A stretch of 64,000 nucleotides of DNA from assembly GCF_022829345.1 (NCBI RefSeq), contig NZ_JAKSXV010000028.1, positions 84,824 through 148,823 on the forward strand, written 5' to 3'. The position numbers and the translations under genes are program-made. Source of the stretch: Methylobacterium sp. J-090. GTDB taxonomy: Bacteria; Pseudomonadota; Alphaproteobacteria; Rhizobiales; Beijerinckiaceae. Shown piece by piece: positions 1-11,177 of this stretch; within the stretch, counting starts at the first letter, position 1, and every line of letters starts with the position of its first letter. The notes below the pieces were generated by a model. It saw nothing but the letters and a program-made list of their open reading frames with translations. It was not told the DNA's origin and made no database searches.

Positions 1-3017
<3,017 letters not shown>

Positions 3018-3053
3018 GTCGTATCCTTGGAGACGCGGGGTCCCATCAAATCA

Positions 3054-3167
3054 CCTCATCCTGAGGTGCCGGAGCGAAGCGGAGGCCGCGAAGGCGGCGT
3101 CCCGTTCGCGCAGTGGTGTCTCGCCCCCTCCTTCGAGGCCCGCTGACGCGGGCAACTCAAGATGAGG
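3054..3167. repeat. Interspersed palindromic repeat between metF and metH
   Basis: The ends are imperfect inverted copies: CCTCATCCTGAGGT at 3054 and ACTCAAGATGAGG ending at 3167. The interior is GC-rich, with CTCCTTCGAGGCCCGC near 3128. This composition resembles degenerate intergenic palindromic repeats common in Methylobacterium and Bradyrhizobium genomes (recalled, not searched). It lies inside the presumed metF-metH transcript. Confidence 0.6.
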
Positions 3168-3191
3168 TCCGAGAAAGTCGGACGCTCGGCC

Positions 3192-4142
3192 TCAGGCCGC
3201 CTTGGCTGCTTCCACCTTGGCCGCTTCCACCTTGGCCGCTTCCACCTTCGGGGCCTGCGCGCGCAGGCCGAGCAGATGGCAGATGGCGTAGACGAGGTCG
3301 GAGCGGTTCATCGAGTAGAAGTGGAAGTCGTTGATCCCCTGATCGACGAGATCGAGGACCTGTTCGGCCGCCACCGCCGCCGCCACGAGGCGGCGGGTGT
3401 CGGGGTCGTTCTCGAGGCCTTCGAAGCGGGCGGCGAGCCAGTACGGCACCGAGGCGCCGGTGCGGCGGGCGAAGTTGGCCGATTGCTTGAAGTTCTGGAC
3501 GGGCAGGATGCCGGGGATGATCGGGATGTCGATGCCGGCGGCGCGGACCTTGTCGACGTAGCGCAGGTAGATGTCGTTCTCGAAGAAGAACTGTGTGATC
3601 GCCTGATCGGCCCCGGCATCGACCTTGGCCTTCAGGGCGTCGATGTCGGCATCGAGGGAGGCGGCCTCCGGGTGCTTCTCGGGGTAGGCCGAGACCGAGA
3701 CCTTGAAGTCGCCGATGCGCTTGATGCCAGCGACCAGATCCGAGGTCTGGGCGTAGCCGCCGGGGTGAGGACGGTAGGCATTGCCGACGCCGTCGGCCGG
3801 ATCGCCGCGCAGGGCCACGATGTGGCGCACGCCGGCATCCCAGTAGGACTGCACGACGGCGTCGATCTCGTCGCGGGTGGCGTCGACGCAGGTGAGGTGG
3901 GCGGCGGGCTTGAGGCCGGTCTCGCGGACCATGCGCGCGACGGTGTTGTGCGTGCGCTCACGCGTCGAGCCGCCGGCGCCGTAGGTCACCGAAACGAACT
4001 TCGGCTGGAGTGGCGCGAGACGCTCGATGGACTTCCACAGGATCTGCTCCATCTCGTCGGTCTTCGGCGGGAAGAACTCGATGGAGACGCGGATGGGGCG
4101 GTAGCCGTCGCGGCTGGCGCGGTGTTGGGAAGCGGTGGGCAT
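3192..4142 (-). CDS. metF: 5,10-methylenetetrahydrofolate reductase
   Basis: A 316-residue FAD enzyme that makes 5-methyltetrahydrofolate, the methyl donor for MetH just downstream. It shows family sequence throughout: SIEFFPPKTDEMEQ near the N-terminus (catalytic Glu region), SVTYGAGGSTRERT, HLTCVDATRDEI, VALRGDPADGVG, and ADQAITQFFFENDIYL in the second half. The ATG at 4142 is chosen because the family usually begins a few residues before IRVSIEFFPPK; no strong ribosome site is seen. The last 18 residues are three copies of a KVEAA-type unit, outside the normal fold. The gene follows the ArsR-methyltransferase gene by about 90 bases and is probably in the same operon. Confidence 0.96.
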   Translation of the reverse strand: MPTASQHRASRDGYRPIRVSIEFFPPKTDEMEQILWKSIERLAPLQPKFVSVTYGAGGSTRERTHNTVARMVRETGLKPAAHLTCVDATRDEIDAVVQSYWDAGVRHIVALRGDPADGVGNAYRPHPGGYAQTSDLVAGIKRIGDFKVSVSAYPEKHPEAASLDADIDALKAKVDAGADQAITQFFFENDIYLRYVDKVRAAGIDIPIIPGILPVQNFKQSANFARRTGASVPYWLAARFEGLENDPDTRRLVAAAVAAEQVLDLVDQGINDFHFYSMNRSDLVYAICHLLGLRAQAPKVEAAKVEAAKVEAAKAA

Positions 4143-4230
4143 CGGGGACGTCCTCAATGTCGGTCGGTTCAGACGATGTCTATGACGGGCCATGTCGACG
4201 GGCCACGTCGATGATGGGAGAAAGCGGCGG

Positions 4231-5238
4231 TCAGGCGACGGCCAGTTCCAGTCCGGCATCGGCGGCATCCGTCCCGAGCCAGAGGGTGACGGTGAGCTGG
4301 TGATCGGCCTCCGCCGCCGGGGGGGCGAGGTCGCGGGTGGTGACGGTGGCGAGCCCCGCATCGTTGAGCCAGCCCGTGACCTGCTCGGGCGCGAAGCCGA
4401 GGCGGCGATGGGCCTGGGTCTCGCGCAGGAACTCGAGGCTGTGCGGTGCGAAGTCGACCACGAGGAGGCGCCCACCCGGCGCCACCAGGCGGGCGGCCTC
4501 GCGCAGCGCCCGCGCCGGATCGTCGAGGTAGTGCAGCACCTGATGCACCAGCACGAGATCGAAGGTGCCCCGGCCGAAGGGTGGCGCGTGGATGTCGCCC
4601 TGGCGCAGGTCCACCCGCGACAGGCCGGCCCGCTCCAGATTGGCCCGGGCGACGGACAGCATGGCGTGGCTGGAATCGAGGCCCGTGGCGCGGGTGGCGC
4701 GGCCGGCGAGCAGCCCGAGCATCCGGCCGGTGCCCGTGCCGAGGTCAATGAGGTTGCGGATCGGCCGGTTGCCGAGCGCGTCGAGGACGGCCGCCTCGAC
4801 GGTGGCCTCCGGCACGTGGAGGGAGCGCAGGTGGTCCCATTTCGGGGCGAGCCGGGCGAAGAAGGTCTGAGCGGCCTCGGCGCGCTGGGCGCGCACGGCC
4901 TCGCGCCGCGCCCGGTCCTCCGAGAGCGGCGGACTCCGCGCATCGAGACCGACGATGAGCGGATCGACGAGGCCGGCCCGGCCGTCGACGAGGCGGAAGA
5001 ACGCCCACGCCCCCTCGCGGTGGCGCTCGACGAGGCCGGCCTCCACCAGGAGCTTGAGGTGGCGCGAGATGCGCGGCTGCGACTGGCCGAGGATGTCGGT
5101 CAGGTCGGAGACCGAAAGCTCGCCTTCCGCCAGCAGGGCGAGGATGCGTAGGCGCGTCTCCTCGGCCGCGGCGCGCAGCACGCCGAGGGCGTGCGCGAAC
5201 GGCACCGATAGCTCTGCTGGGGAGGCCGCAATAGACAT
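4231..5238 (-). CDS. ArsR-family regulator fused to a SAM-dependent methyltransferase (SahR-like)
   Basis: 335 residues. An N-terminal winged helix (about 15-95) has the ArsR pattern ETRLRILALLAEGELSVSDL followed by QSQPRISRHLKLL. A class I methyltransferase domain (about 140-300) has LIDLGTGTGRMLGLL as SAM motif I and DLVLVHQVLHYLDD as motif II. Such fusions beside metF and metH in alphaproteobacteria are thought to sense S-adenosylhomocysteine and control the methionine cycle (SahR family). Assignment to SahR is inference from domains and context. The ATG at 5238 is preferred over a TTG at 5274, because the TTG would lie inside a hairpin and add residues before the fold. A 20-bp pseudopalindrome overlaps the start codon, pointing to autoregulation. 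Confidence 0.88.
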   Translation of the reverse strand: MSIAASPAELSVPFAHALGVLRAAAEETRLRILALLAEGELSVSDLTDILGQSQPRISRHLKLLVEAGLVERHREGAWAFFRLVDGRAGLVDPLIVGLDARSPPLSEDRARREAVRAQRAEAAQTFFARLAPKWDHLRSLHVPEATVEAAVLDALGNRPIRNLIDLGTGTGRMLGLLAGRATRATGLDSSHAMLSVARANLERAGLSRVDLRQGDIHAPPFGRGTFDLVLVHQVLHYLDDPARALREAARLVAPGGRLLVVDFAPHSLEFLRETQAHRRLGFAPEQVTGWLNDAGLATVTTRDLAPPAAEADHQLTVTLWLGTDAADAGLELAVA

Positions 5239-5254
5239 AAAGATATGTTTATGT
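5235..5254. promoter_or_regulatory. Pseudopalindromic operator over the ArsR-methyltransferase start
   Basis: ACATAAAGATATGTTTATGT reads almost identically on the other strand; only the paired G/G positions break the symmetry (18 of 20 symmetric). It is strikingly AT-rich in a high-GC window and covers the ATG at 5236-5238. This fits the size and shape of an ArsR/SahR site. Binding is inferred. Confidence 0.72.
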
Positions 5255-5260
5255 GCAATT

Positions 5261-5283
5261 CGAGCCCCTGACAAGAGGGCTCG
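5261..5283 (-). terminator. Hairpin between ROK kinase and regulator
   Basis: CGAGCCC (5261-5267) pairs with GGGCTCG (5277-5283) around a 9-base loop. It lies just after the end of the ROK kinase gene and before the regulator's operator. There is no T run on the minus strand, so intrinsic termination is uncertain. Confidence 0.4.
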
Positions 5284-5304
5284 TTGCGGGACGCGAATTC
5301 AGAC

Positions 5305-6210
5305 TCAGTCCGCACGCCCGTTCCAGAGCCACGCCGCGCCCCTGACGCCGGAGGCGTCGCCGTGCAGGCTCGGACGGATGGGAGTGTCGAAGCGGTCGGA
5401 GAATACATGGGGGGCTGTGAGGTCCGCGAGGCCCTCGAACAGTTCGGGCAGGCGCGAGAGGCCGCCGCCGATGACGATAGTGTCGGGATCGAGGATGTTG
5501 ACCACGTGGGCGAGCGCCCGGCCGAGGCGATCGCGGTAGCGCACGAAGGTTTTCTCTGAGATCGCGTCGCCCATGCGCATCGCCGCCACGACGGCCTCGG
5601 CGGTGAGGGCGTTTCCGGTATGGCGAGCGTGGTCGGCGGCCAGCCCCGGCCCCGACAGCCAGGTTTCGATGCAGCCGGTTCGGCCGCAATAGCAGTCCGG
5701 ACCCGGACGCTCGTCGTCCCGGGCCGCCGGCAGCGGATTGTGTCCCCACTCGCCGGCGATGCGGTCCCGGCCCGACAGGGCACGGCCGTCGAGGGCGATG
5801 CCGGAGCCGACGCCCGTGCCGAGGATGATCGCCCAGACCACGGAGGCGCCGGCCCCCGCCCCGTCGACGGCCTCGGACACGGCGAGACAGTTGGCGTCGT
5901 TCTCGATCCGCACGGGTCGGCCGAGGGCGTGGGCGAGGTCGTCGGCGAAGGGTCGGCCGTTGAGCCAGGTCGAATTGGCGTTCTTGACGAGGCCCGTGGC
6001 CGGCGCGATGGCGCCCGGCATGCCCACGCCGACGCTGCGGGCGGGTCCGGCGCGGGCTTCGAGGTTGGCGACGAGGGCGGCGATGGCCGCGAGGGTGCCG
6101 GCGTAATCCTCGCGCGGCGTGGCGACACGGGCATCCGCCCGCGTCGCCCCGGTTTCATCGAGGACGATCCCGGCGATCTTGGTGCCGCCGAGATCGATTC
6201 CGAGCCGCAA
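5305..6210 (-). CDS. ROK-family sugar kinase (fructokinase / N-acetylhexosamine kinase type)
   Basis: 301 residues. The ATP phosphate-binding motif is LGIDLGGTKIAGIVLDE at the N-terminus, and GTGVGSGIALDG lies mid-protein. The ROK zinc motif is present: GEWGHNPLP followed by CYCGRTGCIETW. The catalytic Asp lies in RIENDANCLA. The family phosphorylates fructose, glucose, mannose or N-acetylated sugars, and the substrate cannot be read from sequence. The start is a TTG at 6210 directly preceding the conserved nucleotide motif; no in-frame ATG fits. It begins 9 bases after the dctA stop, so the two genes are likely cotranscribed. Confidence 0.88.
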   Translation of the reverse strand: MRLGIDLGGTKIAGIVLDETGATRADARVATPREDYAGTLAAIAALVANLEARAGPARSVGVGMPGAIAPATGLVKNANSTWLNGRPFADDLAHALGRPVRIENDANCLAVSEAVDGAGAGASVVWAIILGTGVGSGIALDGRALSGRDRIAGEWGHNPLPAARDDERPGPDCYCGRTGCIETWLSGPGLAADHARHTGNALTAEAVVAAMRMGDAISEKTFVRYRDRLGRALAHVVNILDPDTIVIGGGLSRLPELFEGLADLTAPHVFSDRFDTPIRPSLHGDASGVRGAAWLWNGRAD

Positions 6211-6219
6211 GGGTTTCGG

Positions 6220-7620
6220 TCAGCGGGCGGGCGCGGGGACGGGCGCCGAGGCCGCCGACGGCGTGGTGATCGGGTCCATATTGGGCGCGTGATCCGAGAT
6301 GTCCGTGCCGATGGAGACGGGGTGTTCCATCACTTGGCGCAGCTTCTCCCGGTCGAGTTCGCCCTCCCAGCGGCTGACCACGACGGTGGCGACACCGTTG
6401 CCGATGAGGTTGGTGATGGCCCGGCATTCCGACATGAACTTGTCGACGCCGAGGATCAGCGTCATGGCGGCCACCGGCACCGGGTTGTTGGGGATGGCCG
6501 AGAGCGTCGCCGCCAGGGTGATGAAGCCGGCGCCGGTGACGCCGGAGGCGCCTTTCGAGGTCAGCATGGCGACGAGGATGATGGTGGCGTACTGGCCGAA
6601 CGACAGGTCCGCCCCCACGGCCTGGGCGAGGAACAGGCTCGCCAGGGTCATGTAGATGTTGGTGCCGTCGAGGTTGAACGAGTAGCCCGTCGGGATCACG
6701 AGGCCGACCACGGAATCCGAGGCGCCGAGCCGGCGCATCTTCGTCATCATGTGCGGCAGCACCGTCTCGGAGGACGAGGTGCCGAGCACGATGAGGAGCT
6801 CGTCCTTGATGTAGGCGAGGAAGCGGAAGATCGAGAAGCCGGCGACGCGGGCGATGCCGCCGAGCACGACGACGACGAACAGGAACGCCGTGACGTAGAA
6901 GGTGCCCACCAGCCAGGCGAGGTCGACCACCTTGCCGATGCCGTACTGGCCGATGGTGAAGGCCATGGCGCCGAAGGCGCCGATGGGCGCCAGCTTCACC
7001 ACGAGGCCGATGATGCGGAAGAAGATCTGCCCCATCGTGTCGATGGCGTGGGTGATGACCTCGCCGCGCTTGCCCATGCCGGTGACGACGACGCCGGTCA
7101 GGATCGAGATCAGCAGGACCTGGAGCAGATCGCCGGTGGCGAAGGCGTCGAAGAAGCTCTTCGGGATCAGCGCCATGATGTGGCCGGTCACCGAATCGTC
7201 GGCGGCCATCTTGGCGTACTTCTCCACCGACTTGCCGTCGAGCTTCGTCACGTCGGCGTTGAAGCCGGCGCCGGGCTTGACCACCTCGCCGACGAGGACG
7301 CCGATGAGGAGCGCGATGGTGGAGACCACCTCGAAGTAGACCAGGGCCTTCAGGCCGACGCGGCCGACCTTCTTCAGGTCGCCGATGGAGGCGATGCCGT
7401 GCACGATGGTGCAGAAGATGATCGGCGCGATCATCATCTTGATCAGGGCGATGAAGGCGTCACCGAGCCACTTGACCGACTTGCCCCATTCCGGATGCAG
7501 GTAGCCGAGGAGGATGCCGAGCGCGATGGCGATCAGCACCTGGATGTAGAGAACCTTGTACCAGGGTTCGGCCACCCGAGGGGCCTCGGCCGCCGTGCCG
7601 TGAGTCGTTGCCTGGGCCAT
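6220..7620 (-). CDS. dctA: C4-dicarboxylate transporter DctA (DAACS family)
   Basis: 466 residues, with about eight membrane helices and two re-entrant loops. It imports succinate, fumarate and malate with protons or sodium across the inner membrane. Family signatures are [15 protein letters not shown] and [17 protein letters not shown] in the N-terminal half, [13 protein letters not shown] (serine-rich re-entrant loop), and [18 protein letters not shown] in the substrate/cation site. The C-terminal tail is rich in Ala and Pro. ATG at 7620. C4 acids are preferred substrates of many Methylobacterium. No dctB/dctD pair is next to it, so regulation is not visible here. Confidence 0.95.
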   Translation of the reverse strand: MAQATTHGTAAEAPRVAEPWYKVLYIQVLIAIALGILLGYLHPEWGKSVKWLGDAFIALIKMMIAPIIFCTIVHGIASIGDLKKVGRVGLKALVYFEVVSTIALLIGVLVGEVVKPGAGFNADVTKLDGKSVEKYAKMAADDSVTGHIMALIPKSFFDAFATGDLLQVLLISILTGVVVTGMGKRGEVITHAIDTMGQIFFRIIGLVVKLAPIGAFGAMAFTIGQYGIGKVVDLAWLVGTFYVTAFLFVVVVLGGIARVAGFSIFRFLAYIKDELLIVLGTSSSETVLPHMMTKMRRLGASDSVVGLVIPTGYSFNLDGTNIYMTLASLFLAQAVGADLSFGQYATIILVAMLTSKGASGVTGAGFITLAATLSAIPNNPVPVAAMTLILGVDKFMSECRAITNLIGNGVATVVVSRWEGELDREKLRQVMEHPVSIGTDISDHAPNMDPITTPSAASAPVPAPAR

Positions 7621-7740
7621 GGTTCCCTCGCCCGTGCACCGGTTCCGCGCACGCTTTCGTGTTTCTTGCGTGCGAGGCTAGCGAAGTTGCGCGCACCACT
7701 CAATCGCGCAGGCGGGGATGAAAGTGACATTCTCGCACGT

Positions 7741-7771
7741 GCGACCGCGTCCCGGAGCGGGGCGCGGTCGC
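7741..7771 (-). terminator. Strong hairpin between the CYTH-like gene and dctA
   Basis: GCGACCGCG (7741-7749) pairs perfectly with CGCGGTCGC (7763-7771), and a further CCC/GGG pairing lies inside. It sits 12 bases past the stop of the upstream gene on the minus strand. It lacks a T run, so it is either a weak terminator or an mRNA 3'-end stabiliser. Confidence 0.45.
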
Positions 7772-7782
7772 CTCTGGGCCGA

Positions 7783-8649
7783 TCAGGTCTGGTTGCGGCG
7801 CGGGCGGACGGTCCAGCGCTCGAATTCGGCCCCGGCCTCCTCGGCCCGTGCCGGCTGGGCGGCCTCGCCCTCGGGCGGCAGGGGCTGCGGGTTGCCGAGC
7901 GCCTGCGACAGGCTCTCGATCACCTCGTCGATCCGGGCATCGTTCTGGCCGGTCTCCGGGGCCGCGGGCTCGGGTGCGGCCACCGGGGCGGGGGCCACGG
8001 CCTGCGGGGCGGGCTGGGCGGCGGTTCCGCCCCCGGCGACCCGGCGCAGGGCCTTCATCATGCCGTCCTCGTCCGCCGGCTTGGCGGCGGCACCCGCCGC
8101 GGCGCCGTAGCGGCCGAAGCCGAAGCGCGGCTCGACGAGGTCGAGCACCGCCTCCAGGGCGGAATTGCTCAGGGCGATCTCGCCCGGCTGAGGCGCGCCC
8201 TGAAGGGCGACGGCGTGGCGCTCGTAGGCCGCGTCCCCCGAGACCTCGGGGCCGAACCAGACCGGCACCGTGAAGCCGTTGGCGTCGCCGATCTCGTCGA
8301 AGGCCACGCTGACGAGGTCGAGGTTGCCCGGGGCGACGTAGCGGTCGATGCGGGCCTCGCGTCCGCCGCCCAGGGCGATGGCGGTGCGGTCGTACTGGGC
8401 CTTGCCGCTGCAAACGTCGAGCAGGGCGTCGCCATGGGCGCGCGGCACGTCCGTGCGCTCCTCGCTCGAGGCGCCGTCCTGGCCCGTGCTGACGAGGACG
8501 AGGTGGCATTGCTGACCGTCGACCCGGACATAGGAGACGCGTCCGGCCTGGGGCGCGAAGTAGCCTTCGGTGATCCGCGCGCCGCCACGCTCCTTGCGGA
8601 TGAGGCGGACGAGGGAGGGGGCGACGAGGAACCGGCGAACGATGCTCAT
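7783..8649 (-). CDS. Degenerate CYTH (triphosphate tunnel) domain protein with Ala/Pro-rich tail
   Basis: 288 residues. Residues 1-155 align by eye with CYTH/TTM proteins such as the Nitrosomonas type: a FLV start strand, a GYFAPQ turn, VPRAHGDALLDVC, ARIDRYVAPGNLDLVSVAFDE, and the ending VPVWFGPEVSGDAAYERHAVAL. The expected N-terminal EXEXK signature is replaced by SIVRRF, and acidic and basic tunnel positions are lost (VSVAF where VEVEF is usual), so catalysis is unlikely. Residues 190-288 are low-complexity Ala/Pro/Glu, probably disordered. ATG at 8649 follows GGAGAG. Family assignment is by recognition of the fold pattern; function is unknown. Confidence 0.7.
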   Translation of the reverse strand: MSIVRRFLVAPSLVRLIRKERGGARITEGYFAPQAGRVSYVRVDGQQCHLVLVSTGQDGASSEERTDVPRAHGDALLDVCSGKAQYDRTAIALGGGREARIDRYVAPGNLDLVSVAFDEIGDANGFTVPVWFGPEVSGDAAYERHAVALQGAPQPGEIALSNSALEAVLDLVEPRFGFGRYGAAAGAAAKPADEDGMMKALRRVAGGGTAAQPAPQAVAPAPVAAPEPAAPETGQNDARIDEVIESLSQALGNPQPLPPEGEAAQPARAEEAGAEFERWTVRPRRNQT

Positions 8650-8968
8650 GCGGACTCTCCGGGGTCTGTTCGTCCCACGGTCGAGGCTCCGCCGGACTGA
8701 CGTTCAAGGGCGCCTCGATCTTTCGAACGATGCGATGTGCGCAGCCCCCGTCACCGGATGCCGCGGTATTCGTGATAGAATTATCAGTTCGGGACTAAGC
8801 AAAACACCGCAGAAATCAAGACGGCACGCCGGATCGCCCCCGTGATCCACCGTTCCGTCCCCACACTTCGATGCCGCCTCGATCCTCGGCGCCCGGAGGT
8901 CTCGTGCCGATCGGCGCTCGACCCGACCTCCGGTCGGCGTCGGCGCATCCGGCGGATTCCATCGGGGA
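8650..8968. other. Non-coding stretch between msrB and the CYTH-like gene
   Basis: 319 bases with no convincing gene. It must hold the promoter of the CYTH-like gene (minus strand). A small AT-rich palindrome, TGATAGAATTATCA, lies at 8773-8786 in otherwise GC-rich sequence and could be an operator or a promoter -10 region. A short hairpin CCGACCTCCGGTCGG lies near 8926. Nothing else was recognised. Confidence 0.4.
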
Positions 8969-9370
<402 letters not shown>

Positions 9371-9486
9371 GATCTGCTCCATCGCGCGGGAAACGGTCGG
9401 CGTTCCTCCCCTAGATAGGGTCCCGACCCCGCCCCGTGGAGGCCGAACGACCGCACCGGTTCATCCGATGGCCGAATGACCCGGCG

Positions 9487-10629
9487 CTACGCCACCGCCC
9501 CGAGGGTGTCGGCCATCCGGGCCCGGCGCGCGCCCATGGGCAACGGGGCCCCGGTGGTGGTGTCGTGCGCCGTCTGATGCTCCATCTCGGCATTGATCTC
9601 GCCGCCGAGCAGCACGATGGTGGTGGAGATCCAGATCCAGGTCATGAAGCCGATGGCGGCGCCGAGCGACCCGTAGGTCTCGTTGTAGTTGCCGAAGCTC
9701 GACACGTACCAGGAGAACAGGATCGAGGCGACGAGCCACAGCACCCCCGCCACGGCGCCGCCGACGCCGACCCAGCGCCAGCGCGGCCGCTCGCGGCTCG
9801 GGCCGTAACGGTAGAGCAGCGACAGACCGCCGAGCACCACCGCGAGCATGGCCGGCCAGCGCAGCTGGGCCAGCAGCCAGGCGGTGTCGCTGAGGCCCAC
9901 GAAGGTGAACACGAGGGGCAGCACGACGATGCTCGACAGGGCGAAGATCGTGAACAGCAGGGCGCCGATGGTGAAGGTGAGGGAGCGCAGGTTCAGCATC
10001 ACGAACGACCGCTTCTCCTCCTCCTCGTAGACCACGTTGAGGGCATCGAACATCGCCTTCATGGCGGCGTTGGCGCTCCACAGGGAGATGACAAGGCTGG
10101 TGAAGAAGGTCAGCCCCAGGGATCCCCCACCCTTGGCGGCGATGCGCTTGACCTGATCGCCGATGATCTCGATGGCGCCCGACGGCAGCACGCCCTGCAG
10201 GCTCGCGAGATGGTCGTTGATGGACCCGACATCGGCGACGAGGCCGTAGCAGGAGACCAGGGCGGCGATGGCCGGGAACAGGGACAGGAGGGTGTAGAAC
10301 GTGACCCCGGCGGCGACCGACAGCACCCGGTCCTTGTTGAACTCCAGATAGACGCGAAACAGGATGTCCTTCCAGCCGCTGGCGGTGATCTCCAGGGGCG
10401 TGCGGGCGGCGCGGCCACGCTCGGCCTGGGTGGCGGCGACGCGTTCGGCCGCACGGCCGGAATACGAGCGGGCGCCCCCTTCGGACGCACGGTCCGGCGA
10501 CGGCGGCGACGGATCGGGGGCGTGCTTCCGGCGCGACGAGGCGGCCAGGGTGATCAGCGCGGCGCCGAGGGCGAGGCTCCACAGGACCGAGCCGGAGGTC
10601 TCTTGGGCGGGACGGGGTGGGGACGGCAT
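9487..10629 (-). CDS. YihY/BrkB-family inner-membrane protein
   Basis: 380 residues. An N-terminal helix (about 13-31) is followed by a charged linker, then the six-helix YihY/BrkB domain (about 85-355). Typical features are the amphipathic entry FNKDRVLSVAAGVTFYTLLSLFPAIAA, SLWSANAAMKAMFDALNVVYEEEEKR and ETYGSLGAAIGFMTWIWIS. The family has no settled role; it was once called RNase BN in error and has been linked to membrane stress. The C-terminus is a soluble tail. The ATG at 10629 lacks a clear ribosome site, so the true start could be further in, before the conserved domain. Confidence 0.88.
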   Translation of the reverse strand: MPSPPRPAQETSGSVLWSLALGAALITLAASSRRKHAPDPSPPSPDRASEGGARSYSGRAAERVAATQAERGRAARTPLEITASGWKDILFRVYLEFNKDRVLSVAAGVTFYTLLSLFPAIAALVSCYGLVADVGSINDHLASLQGVLPSGAIEIIGDQVKRIAAKGGGSLGLTFFTSLVISLWSANAAMKAMFDALNVVYEEEEKRSFVMLNLRSLTFTIGALLFTIFALSSIVVLPLVFTFVGLSDTAWLLAQLRWPAMLAVVLGGLSLLYRYGPSRERPRWRWVGVGGAVAGVLWLVASILFSWYVSSFGNYNETYGSLGAAIGFMTWIWISTTIVLLGGEINAEMEHQTAHDTTTGAPLPMGARRARMADTLGAVA

Positions 10630-10848
10630 CGACGGACCGAATTCGAGAAGAGCCGGTGGGCCGGATGCTCAACGTGAGCCGAGCTTGGCCGTTCCGCCCG
10701 CGGCGCGATTCCCGCGGTATCCAGGCAATCCTTCGCCCGACCCTTCGCGCCGTGCGAATGGCCGGTACAGGACATACGAATTGCAACAGGGACGTCGGGG
10801 ATCGAGGCTCAATCGCAGACGAAGCCTCCGAACGGGAAGGAACACGTC

Positions 10849-11055
10849 ATGCCGTGGAGTTCCGTCGAGTCCGGCCAGCGGCACGATGTCTGGCCGAAGC
10901 CCACTGCCTGGCTGGCCCTCAGCCTGCTCCTCCTCGCCGTCTCCATCGACCGGCACGCCAGCATCCGCTGGGAGACCGGCCCGCGCTGCGGCGAGGCCCG
11001 TCCGCTGACGCCCTCGACGGAGGCGGACGTGCGGGAGATGCTGAACCACGATTGA
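10849..11055 (+). CDS. Small single-pass membrane protein, unknown function
   Basis: 68 residues, not recognised. GAAGGA stands 8 bases before the ATG, which supports translation. A hydrophobic segment WLALSLLLLAVSI (about 21-33) follows a short polar N-terminus; the C-terminal half is polar with a single Cys. It is divergent from the YihY gene with 219 bases between, where no clear promoter was recognised. A stand-alone gene with no operon partner. Confidence 0.6.
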   Translation: MPWSSVESGQRHDVWPKPTAWLALSLLLLAVSIDRHASIRWETGPRCGEARPLTPSTEADVREMLNHD

Positions 11056-11177
11056 TACCGGTCTTCATCCGATCGAAGCGGCAGAATGTACCGATCAATC
11101 CGCGCGGCGCCCGAGGGAGGCCCCGATCCGCATCGCGAGGCGATCCGACGGCGTTCGTGTGGAACGTCGCGGGCGCC

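Noticed and set aside
5239..5304. A SAM or SAH riboswitch before the methionine genes.
   Set aside because: The space to the previous gene is only about 65 bases and shows just one simple hairpin and the operator-like palindrome, not a riboswitch core.
5620..8700. A plus-strand open frame of over 1000 codons spanning the ROK kinase, dctA and CYTH-like genes.
   Set aside because: It covers three real minus-strand genes and their spacers, and its composition is that of an antisense shadow.
11056..11177. A possible small gene or RNA in the gap after the 68-residue protein.
   Set aside because: No start with a ribosome site, no clear hairpin and no recognised RNA motif were found.
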